From NCBI GenBank assembly GCA_910589655.1, contig CAJUTJ010000017.1, forward strand, positions 1-11,321: 11,321 bases of DNA, in the 5' to 3' direction. Source of the stretch: an uncultured Acetatifactor sp. GTDB lineage: Bacteria > Bacillota > Clostridia > Lachnospirales > Lachnospiraceae. Within the stretch, counting starts at the first letter, position 1. Each line of letters begins with the position of its first letter. The position numbers were made by a program, and so were the translations under genes. The notes under the pieces are model-generated. The model did not search any database, was not told the DNA's origin, and was given only the letters and a program-made list of their open reading frames with translations. This document shows positions 6,117 through 11,321 of this stretch, piece after piece.

Positions 6117-6148
6117 GTAACGGTTCAGTGACCTGTCTGAACGGTTAC
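6117..6148. repeat. Side hairpin GTAACGGTTCAG next to tandem repeats
   Basis: GTAACGGTTCAG (6117-6128) and CTGAACGGTTAC (6137-6148) pair at 11 of 12 positions around an 8-base loop. The arms nearly match those of copy D at 2057-2088, which also have an 8-base loop. This supports the hairpin as part of the repeat family. Confidence 0.6.
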
Positions 6149-6150
6149 GC

Positions 6151-6291
6151 CTTGTTGGTTACTCTTCGCTTCGTTCACAGCAGCCCATGCACAGAAATCG
6201 CAAAACAGCGATTTCGCGCATGTCTGTCTCGGGTTTATTACGCAGAAACAGCGTGGTAACACCTCGCGGCGCCAGAGGGTGAACAGTAACC
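6151..6291 (+). repeat. Structured repeat, copy A (tandem unit 1)
   Basis: This is the first of two tandem units with a period of about 141 bases, each starting CTTGTTG. The left closing arm is split, GTTACT (6158-6163) and GTTCAC (6172-6177), by a 9-base insertion; the right arm is GTGAACAGTAAC (6279-6290). The interior has TGCACA (6188-6193), hairpin 1 (GAAATCGC 6194-6201 with GCGATTTC 6208-6215), GCGCA, CTCGGG, hairpin 2 (6235-6243 with 6251-6259, 9 pairs including two T-G wobbles) and CCTCGCGG (6262-6269). The wobbles fit an RNA read from the plus strand. Confidence 0.75.
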
Positions 6292-6440
6292 CTTGTTGCG
6301 TTACTGTTCACTCTGTGACCAGTAACACATGCACAGAAACCGCAAAACAGCGGTTTCGCGCAGGTTGCCCTCGGGTTTGTCACGCAAAAAACGCGAAAAC
6401 GCCTCGCGGTGGCGTGGGTGTGAACAGTACCCTTGTTGCC
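6292..6440 (+). repeat. Structured repeat, copy B (tandem unit 2 plus start of a third)
   Basis: The unit starts CTTGTTG (6292), and the same heptamer returns at 6432-6438, marking the truncated start of a third unit. The closing arms are GTTACTGTTCAC (6300-6311) and GTGAACAGTAC (6420-6430), complementary apart from one missing base. Hairpin 1 is GAAACCGC (6336-6343) with GCGGTTTC (6350-6357). Compared with copy A, one T-A pair has become C-G (T6198/A6211 to C6340/G6353), while the AAAACA loop is unchanged. Hairpin 2 is degraded here. CGCCTCGCGG is at 6400-6409. The left arm can also pair with the right arm of copy A (6279-6290), forming a perfect 12-base hairpin across the unit boundary. Confidence 0.75.
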
Positions 6441-6469
6441 GCCGGACAAAGGTTTTTCGGAAGAATTGC

Positions 6470-6499
6470 TTGCTAAGGCGGGGGAAGTTGTGTTATCAT
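6470..6499 (+). promoter_or_regulatory. Probable promoter of glnS
   Basis: TTGCTA (6470-6475) and TATCAT (6494-6499) are 18 bases apart, matching consensus at 4 and 5 of 6 positions. This gives a leader of about 70 bases before glnS. I see no T-box specifier structure or AGGGTGG-like T-box motif in the leader. Confidence 0.4.
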
Positions 6500-6528
6500 G
6501 ATAATGACGTCTTGGAGACGGAAGGCTG

Positions 6529-6573
6529 ATGCCGACAGAAATAAAAGAGTTTCAAGAAAAAGGAATGGAATAA
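6529..6573 (+). CDS. Possible 14-residue leader peptide before glnS
   Basis: ATG at 6529 opens a 14-codon frame (MPTEIKEFQEKGME) ending TAA at 6571-6573, five bases before the glnS start. A purine-rich GGAGACGGAAGG (6514-6525) precedes it with close spacing. glnS itself has only a modest AGGA/GGA region, which lies inside this frame, so translational coupling is possible. The peptide contains one Gln and four Glu codons, so it is not a classic run of the cognate codon. It may be chance. Confidence 0.25.
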   Translation: MPTEIKEFQEKGME

Positions 6574-6578
6574 GATAA

Positions 6579-8261
6579 ATGAGCGAAACGGAATCCAAAA
6601 ATTTTATTGAGATGATTATTGATAAAGACTTGGCGGAGGGCGTATATGACACGGTGCATACCCGCTTCCCTCCCGAACCCAACGGATATCTCCATATCGG
6701 GCATGCTAAGGCCATCCTTACCAATTACACTCTCGCCCAAAAATACGGCGGCAAATTCAATATGCGCTTTGACGATACCAATCCCACCAAGGAGGATATT
6801 GAATTTGTAGAATCCATAAAGAGGGATACCCAATGGCTGGGAGCGGACTGGGAGGAGAGGCTGTTTTTTGCTTCCGATTATTTCGGGCAGATGTATGAAG
6901 CTGCCGTAAAGCTGATCAAAAAGGGCAAGGCATATGTGTCCGATCTGACGGCAGAGCAAATCCGGGAATATAGGGGAACCTTTACGGAACCGGGGAGAGA
7001 GGATCCTTTCAGCAGCCGTTCCGTGGAAGAGAATCTGCAAATGTTCCGGGAGATGAAAGAGGGGAAGTATGCCGACGGTGAGAAGGTGCTCCGTGCCCGC
7101 ATCGATATGGCATCACCCAATATCAATATGAGGGATCCGGTACTCTACCGTGTGGCTCATATGACCCATCATAATACGGGAGATGCATGGTGTATTTATC
7201 CCATGTACGATTTTGCCCATCCCATTGAGGATGCCATTGAAGGAATCACCCATTCTATCTGTACGCTGGAATTCGAGGATCACAGACCGCTCTACGACTG
7301 GGTGGTGCGGGAGCTGGAATATCCTCATCCGCCGAAGCAGATCGAGCAGGCAAAATTGTATTTAAAAAATGTGGTGACGGGGAAACGTTACATTAAGAAG
7401 CTGGTACTTGACGGTAAGGTGGACGGCTGGGACGATCCCAGACTGGTATCCATTGCCGCTCTGAGAAGGCGCGGTTTTACTCCGGAATCCATCAAAAGAT
7501 TCGTGGAGATGTGCGGTGTGTCAAAAGCCCATTCCGTGGTGGACTACGCGGCATTGGAGTATTGCATCCGGGAGGATTTGAAGCCCAAGGCGCCCCGTTA
7601 TATGGCGGTGCTGGATCCCGTGAAGCTGATAATTGACAACTATCCGGAGGGTCAGACAGAGACGGTGACTGCCGTGAACAATCCGGAAAACGAAGAGCTC
7701 GGCTCCAGACAGCTGCCTTTTGGCAGGGAGCTGTATATTGAGCGGGAAGACTTCATGGAGGAGCCTCCCAAGAAATATTTCCGTTTGTTCCCCGGCAATG
7801 AGGTTCGTCTTATGAATGCCTATTTTGTCACTTGTACCGGCTGTGTTAAGGATGAACAGGGCAGAGTCATTGAGGTACACTGCACCTATGATCCCGCTTC
7901 CAAAGGTGGGAACAGTCCTGACGGAAGGAAGGTCAAGGGAACCATTCATTGGGTGGCGGTGGAAGGAGCCGTCAAAGCGGAAGTTCGTCTGTATGAGAAT
8001 CTGATTGACGAAGCTATGGCGGACGAGAAAGGCGCTATCTACAGCGAAGATGGAGAACTGTATCTGAACCCTGATTCGCTGACGGTGCAGAAGGAATGCC
8101 GGTTGGAGCCTGCTTTTGCGGAAGCCAAGGCATATGACCGTTTCCAGTTTGTAAGACAGGGCTTCTTTTGTGTGGATGCCAATGATGCCAAGCCGGGAGC
8201 ATTAGTGTTCAACAGGATTGTCTCGCTGAAAAGCTCTTTTGTATTGCCGAAAAACGATTAA
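6579..8261 (+). CDS. glnS: Glutaminyl-tRNA synthetase
   Basis: This class I aminoacyl-tRNA synthetase charges tRNA-Gln with glutamine in the cytoplasm. The full-length 560-residue protein has PPEPNGYLHIGHAKA (31-45) containing the HIGH motif, then RFDDTNP (63-69), HNTGDAWCIYPMYDFAHP (198-215), the tRNA-binding stretch CTLEFEDHRPLYDW (228-241), and WDDPRL (284-289) with LRRRGFTPESI (295-305). The two anticodon-binding beta-barrels fill 340-560, with RLFPGNEVRL (402-411) and NSPDGRKVKGTIHWV (445-459) as landmarks. These details separate it from GltX-type GluRS. The KMSKS-loop position reads VVTGKRYIK (265-273) instead of the usual MSKR. Two short-spaced genes follow, suggesting one transcript. 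It is the only aminoacyl-tRNA synthetase in the window. Confidence 0.97.
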   Translation: MSETESKNFIEMIIDKDLAEGVYDTVHTRFPPEPNGYLHIGHAKAILTNYTLAQKYGGKFNMRFDDTNPTKEDIEFVESIKRDTQWLGADWEERLFFASDYFGQMYEAAVKLIKKGKAYVSDLTAEQIREYRGTFTEPGREDPFSSRSVEENLQMFREMKEGKYADGEKVLRARIDMASPNINMRDPVLYRVAHMTHHNTGDAWCIYPMYDFAHPIEDAIEGITHSICTLEFEDHRPLYDWVVRELEYPHPPKQIEQAKLYLKNVVTGKRYIKKLVLDGKVDGWDDPRLVSIAALRRRGFTPESIKRFVEMCGVSKAHSVVDYAALEYCIREDLKPKAPRYMAVLDPVKLIIDNYPEGQTETVTAVNNPENEELGSRQLPFGRELYIEREDFMEEPPKKYFRLFPGNEVRLMNAYFVTCTGCVKDEQGRVIEVHCTYDPASKGGNSPDGRKVKGTIHWVAVEGAVKAEVRLYENLIDEAMADEKGAIYSEDGELYLNPDSLTVQKECRLEPAFAEAKAYDRFQFVRQGFFCVDANDAKPGALVFNRIVSLKSSFVLPKND

Positions 8262-8293
8262 GATTGTGAATGTGATTTAAGGAGGAAGAAATT

Positions 8294-9142
8294 ATGAGTT
8301 TATTGTCCGGACTGAGCGGATTAGGCCTGAATAATCTGGAAAACATGGATGTTTTTGAAGATCCTGAAAAGGCGGAGGCTAAGAAGAAGGTGCAGGAGCC
8401 CGTTAAAATCGAAGAGAAAGATTTCATCTACGATAAGACCTTCAAGTGTCCTCTGTGCGATACGGATGTACCTACAAAGATTATGAAGTCCGGAAAGGCG
8501 AAGCTGATCGGCGCAGATCAGGATTTGAGACCTCGTTATGAGGGAATTGATTCGGTAAAGTATGATGTTATACTCTGTCCTGCCTGCGGATATACGGCGC
8601 TTACCAGATTCTTCCCTAATCTCACAAGCCCACAGGGGAAACTGATAAAAGAAAAAATCAGCGCCAACGTTAAGATCCCTACCTTTAACAATGAGACTTA
8701 CTCCTATGAGGAAGCTGTGGACAGATACCAGCTTGCGCTGGTCAATGCTGTGGTGAAACGTGCCAGAGCCAGTGAAAAAGCGTATATCTGCCTGAAAAGC
8801 GCATGGCTTATGAGAGGTTTTGGGGAGTCTGTAAAGGGTACGGAGAAGGGGACGCCGGAATTTTTGGCAGAGCTTGCCGCGAAAGAAGAGGAATATCTGC
8901 AAAATGCCTACAACGGTTTTGTGGAGGCACGGCAGAGCGAAGGCTTCCCTATGTGCGGTATGGATGAAGTTACCATCGACTATCTGCTGGGTGTGCTTGC
9001 CGTCCACTTAAAGAAGTATGATGTGGCAAGCCGTATGGTTGCATCCATTCTTGGTTCGTCCACGGCAAATAACCGTATGAAGGACAAAGCCAGAGATTTA
9101 AAAGACCAGATTATGCAGGAGTTGAAGAACAATAAGCAATAG
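8294..9142 (+). CDS. DUF2225 zinc-ribbon protein
   Basis: The 282-residue protein belongs, in my reading, to the DUF2225 family of Firmicutes, whose function is unknown. The N-terminal half has a two-part Cys cluster, CPLC (52-55) and CPACGY (95-100), likely a structural zinc ribbon split by a strand-rich insert containing RPRYEGIDSVKYDV (79-92). The C-terminal half (about 135-280) is almost entirely helical, with an AVDRYQLAL helix and a KKYDVASRMV helix that recall TPR-like packing. No signal peptide or membrane segment is seen. An excellent AAGGAGG (8279-8285) precedes the ATG. It lies 32 bases after glnS and 2 bases before the regulator gene, so it is probably in the same operon; the pairing gives no clear functional clue. 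Confidence 0.8.
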   Translation: MSLLSGLSGLGLNNLENMDVFEDPEKAEAKKKVQEPVKIEEKDFIYDKTFKCPLCDTDVPTKIMKSGKAKLIGADQDLRPRYEGIDSVKYDVILCPACGYTALTRFFPNLTSPQGKLIKEKISANVKIPTFNNETYSYEEAVDRYQLALVNAVVKRARASEKAYICLKSAWLMRGFGESVKGTEKGTPEFLAELAAKEEEYLQNAYNGFVEARQSEGFPMCGMDEVTIDYLLGVLAVHLKKYDVASRMVASILGSSTANNRMKDKARDLKDQIMQELKNNKQ

Positions 9143-9144
9143 TT

Positions 9145-10572
9145 ATGTACGATATGACGTTTGAACTGCATGCGGGCGGCGGTAAGTGTCTGTATGAGCA
9201 GATATATGAACATATTAAGACGGAAATAAAAGATGGGAAGCTTCTCGCGGGAGAGAGGCTTCCCTCTACGCGTTCTTTGGCAGATTATCTGCAGGTAGCC
9301 CGGAGTACGGTGGAGTATGCCTACGAGCAGCTTCTCAGCGAAGGCTATATTGAATCGCAGCCCTATAGGGGCTATTTTGTCTGTGCCATGGAAGAGCTGT
9401 TTAATATAGAGGAAATGTCTTGCGGGGAAGAGGCCAAAAGGAGTTCGGCGGAGGGACGGGAAGGCGGAAGCACAAGCAGGGAACGGGAAAGCTGGGAGTA
9501 CAATTTTTCCCCCCACGATATTGATATGTCGGGCTTTCCCTTCGGTGTCTGGAAAAAGATAACCAAAAATATATTGACATACGGAAACAGCGAATTGTTT
9601 GCACGCGGGGAAGCTCAGGGAGACTATGACCTGAGGGAGACCATCAGCAGATACCTTCATTCTTCCCGCGGGGTAAACTGCGATCCGGAACAGATTATAG
9701 TGGGCGCGGGAAATGATTATCTGTTGATGCTGCTGGAGAAGATATTAGGTCGGCATAGGAGGATTGCCATGGAAAATCCTACCTACATGCGGACATATCG
9801 AATATTTCAGTCGTTTGCCTATGATGTCGTGACGGTGGAAATGGATGAAAACGGCATGCGTACAGACTGTCTCATCAAGGAAAATGTCAATGCTGCCTAT
9901 GTGATGCCCTCGCATCAGTATCCCATGGGAATTGTCATGCCTATCGGGCGCCGGATAGAGCTTTTGAAATGGGCGGCGGGAGGAGAGAACCGGTTTCTGA
10001 TCGAAGACGATTATGACAGTGAGTTCCGCTATTACGGAAAACCTATCCCCGCTCTTCAAGCATCGGACCAGCAAGGAAAGGTCATTTATATCGGAACCTT
10101 TTCCAAGGCCATTGCACCGGCTATCCGTATCAGCTTTATGGTGCTGCCCCGGACGCTTCTGGAGAGATACCTTGAAAATTGTTCCTTTTATTCTTGCACG
10201 GTTTCCAGAATTGACCAGAGAATTCTGAATGAATTTATCAGGGACGGATACTTTGAACGCCATCTGAACAAGATGCGGAAGATATACAGGGCGAAACAGG
10301 AAAGGCTGCTGCAATGTCTGGAGCCTTTTAAAGAACGTTTTATCGTTTCCGGTGAAACTACGGGACTGCATTTGATTTTGACTGCAAAGGGAAAGATTGC
10401 GGAAGAGGAACTGCTGGAAAAAGCAAAAGAAGCAGGAGTGAAGGTATACGGATTGTCCGACAGCATGGTACAAATGTCCCCAAGGAACGCGGCGGTGCTT
10501 TTGGGATTTGGGGGATTATCTCCGGAGCAGATCACAGAGGGCGTGAAGAGACTGCAGACCGTGTGGCTGTAA
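9145..10572 (+). CDS. MocR/PdxR-type GntR-aminotransferase regulator
   Basis: The 475-residue protein fuses an N-terminal winged helix (about 14-80; GERLPSTRSLA at 36-46, ARSTVEYAYEQL at 52-63, and GYIESQPYRGYFV as the wing) to a fold-type I aminotransferase-like domain (about 125-475) through a charged linker near 93-117. PLP-site features are present: PSHQYPMG (255-262), EDDYDSEFRY (287-296), and GTFSKAIAPAIRISF (317-331) with Lys321 as the predicted Schiff-base lysine. MocR regulators sense PLP or an amino compound; PdxR controls PLP synthase genes, but no pdxST gene is in view, so the target is unknown. The ATG at 9145 is two bases past the previous stop and lacks its own close ribosome binding site, the nearest AGGAG being at 9118-9122, which points to translational coupling. 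An in-frame ATG at 9154 is the alternative start. Confidence 0.9.
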   Translation: MYDMTFELHAGGGKCLYEQIYEHIKTEIKDGKLLAGERLPSTRSLADYLQVARSTVEYAYEQLLSEGYIESQPYRGYFVCAMEELFNIEEMSCGEEAKRSSAEGREGGSTSRERESWEYNFSPHDIDMSGFPFGVWKKITKNILTYGNSELFARGEAQGDYDLRETISRYLHSSRGVNCDPEQIIVGAGNDYLLMLLEKILGRHRRIAMENPTYMRTYRIFQSFAYDVVTVEMDENGMRTDCLIKENVNAAYVMPSHQYPMGIVMPIGRRIELLKWAAGGENRFLIEDDYDSEFRYYGKPIPALQASDQQGKVIYIGTFSKAIAPAIRISFMVLPRTLLERYLENCSFYSCTVSRIDQRILNEFIRDGYFERHLNKMRKIYRAKQERLLQCLEPFKERFIVSGETTGLHLILTAKGKIAEEELLEKAKEAGVKVYGLSDSMVQMSPRNAAVLLGFGGLSPEQITEGVKRLQTVWL

Positions 10573-10660
10573 CAGCCCGGAATCCGTTCGCCTGTAATTT
10601 CTGCAAGGTGCAACGGAGCGGCCGGACTGTTACCGATATCTGCTTTTGGAAAGTCAATAA

Positions 10661-11083
10661 TTATTGATTGTCTGCGGGGGTGTCTTTTTCGGCGGAATCA
10701 TTCTCGTCAAAGAATTCCTCTACCGTTTCGGCAGCCTTTTCCTCAGCGATTTTTACCTGCTCGGTGAGCGGGGTAAATGTATCCTGTGCCTCGGACTCCT
10801 TCTTTTCTTCGGAAATGCTCTCTGCTTCGGAACTTATCTCTTCCTCGGAAACATTCTCTTCCTCAGGGCTCTCATTGCCTTCGGGCTTCGTTTCTGTATT
10901 TAGGGAGACATAATTTCTGGAGGATTCCGTATCTGAGTCAAGGTCTTCACTGAAATCATCATAGTCGTCATCTTCGGGTACATCAACCACAGAATCCTTT
11001 TTCTGCATATAGTAATAAGCAGCGGCAGCGGCAGTACCTATTGCTGCAGTAAAAAGCAAAATTTTTCCAAATTTCTTTGCCAT
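10661..11083 (-). CDS. Small membrane-anchored acidic protein
   Basis: I do not recognise a named family. The 140-residue protein has a short basic N-terminus (MAKKFGK), one hydrophobic Ala-rich segment (about 8-25, ending AAYYY), a QKK stop, and then about 110 residues dominated by Glu, Asp and Ser, likely disordered. A short less acidic helix (about 105-125, with VKIAEEKAAETVEEFF) may be a binding segment. The first segment could be a membrane anchor or an uncleaved signal; no lipobox or clear signal peptidase site is seen. The start (complement of 11081-11083) follows AAAGGAG (complement of 11094-11100). The AT-rich upstream DNA probably carries its promoter. It converges with the regulator gene across an 88-base gap (10573-10660) that has a TCCGTT/AACGGA inverted repeat and a stray CTGTTAC but no clear terminator. 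Confidence 0.75.
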   Translation of the reverse strand: MAKKFGKILLFTAAIGTAAAAAYYYMQKKDSVVDVPEDDDYDDFSEDLDSDTESSRNYVSLNTETKPEGNESPEEENVSEEEISSEAESISEEKKESEAQDTFTPLTEQVKIAEEKAAETVEEFFDENDSAEKDTPADNQ

Positions 11084-11168
11084 AATCGGGCGACTCCTTT
11101 CGTTTGGTTATTTATACCAATATTTTAATACAATTTTGTGATTTTGAAAAGAGAATATGTTTAAAATT

Positions 11169-11197
11169 TTGATTAAATCATGGAACTGTTGTATAAT
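11169..11197 (+). promoter_or_regulatory. Near-consensus promoter reading off the right edge
   Basis: TTGATT (11169-11174) and a perfect TATAAT (11192-11197) are separated by 17 bases. It is the best promoter in the window. Its predicted start, around 11204, falls at the beginning of the structured element that follows, so the transcript would begin with that structure. The gene it serves, if any, is outside the window. Confidence 0.6.
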
Positions 11198-11317
11198 GAT
11201 TCTGCTGGCGCAGAATCCAAGCCAGCTTACGCTGTCTTGCCATCACTTCGTGATGCCATTATACCGAGCCATGGCTTGAAAATCAAATGTCCTTTCAGGC
11301 CGCTTGATTTTCTGCGC
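11198..11317. repeat. Multi-hairpin element at right edge, GCGCAGAA...TTCTGCGC
   Basis: The outer arms GCGCAGAA (11208-11215) and TTCTGCGC (11310-11317) pair perfectly. Inside are CAAGCCA (11218-11224) with TGGCTTG (11272-11278), CATCAC (11241-11246) with GTGATG (11250-11255), and AAAATCAA (11279-11286) with TTGATTTT (11304-11311). An alternative 5' hairpin, GATTCTGC (11198-11205) with GCAGAATC (11210-11217), competes with the outer arm. Read on the minus strand, the order GCGCAGAA, hairpin, CAAGCCA matches the element at 8-107. It may be a dispersed repeat, a folded 5' leader or a small RNA. The window ends a few bases later, so its full extent is unknown. Confidence 0.5.
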
Positions 11318-11321
11318 TCAT

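Noticed and set aside
6151..6440. CRISPR array
   Set aside because: There are only two long units of about 141 bases that are similar throughout, with no short identical repeats separated by unique spacers.
6159..6529. Several small open frames on both strands across the tandem repeats
   Set aside because: They follow the repeat period and stem sequences, lack ribosome binding sites and encode low-information Arg/Cys-rich peptides.
6441..6578. T-box leader expected for an aminoacyl-tRNA synthetase gene
   Set aside because: No T-box consensus, specifier loop or antiterminator pairing is visible in the short leader.

Overview
This window looks like a chromosomal segment of a Clostridia-class Firmicute, most likely Lachnospiraceae. 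The supporting signs are strong AGGAGG-type ribosome binding sites, a stand-alone AICAR transformylase paired with a PurO-type IMP cyclohydrolase, a clostridial-style glutaminyl-tRNA synthetase, a DUF2225 protein, and intergenic DNA rich in structured repeats. The taxonomic call comes from gene content and style, not from a marker gene.

Layout. Bases 1-307 hold a structured repeat and the probable promoter of a small AT-rich alpha/beta hydrolase (308-949). The last ten codons and the stop of that gene lie inside a second kind of structured repeat (916-1043). A long hairpin (1034-1089) follows, and directly against it sits the C-terminal remnant of another hydrolase (1095-1181). Next is an unrecognised 214-residue protein (1209-1853). 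The gene-free stretch 1854-2307 contains hairpins, another copy of the structured repeat (2057-2196), and the promoter and leader of the purine genes.

Core genes. A PurO-like IMP cyclohydrolase (2308-3015) and a stand-alone AICAR formyltransferase (3135-4313) together make up the last two steps of IMP synthesis, which one PurH protein performs in most bacteria. A DHH phosphoesterase with an unusual C-terminal extension follows (4451-5977). The gap 5978-6578 holds a long terminator-like hairpin, two tandem copies of the structured repeat, a promoter and a possible leader peptide. Then come glnS (6579-8261), a DUF2225 zinc-ribbon protein (8294-9142) and a MocR/PdxR-type GntR-aminotransferase regulator (9145-10572), closely spaced and likely co-transcribed. 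A convergent gene (10661-11083, minus strand) encodes a small membrane-anchored acidic protein. The window ends with a near-consensus promoter reading right into another multi-hairpin element, which shares sequence blocks with the one at the left edge.

The most interesting signal is the repeat family at 916-1043 (minus), 2057-2196, 6151-6291 and 6292-6431. All four copies share sequence blocks in the same order. Several helices are kept by paired changes, with G-T wobbles in one copy. That pattern suggests a folded RNA or a hairpin-dependent mobile element rather than simple repeated DNA. I do not recognise it as a named family.
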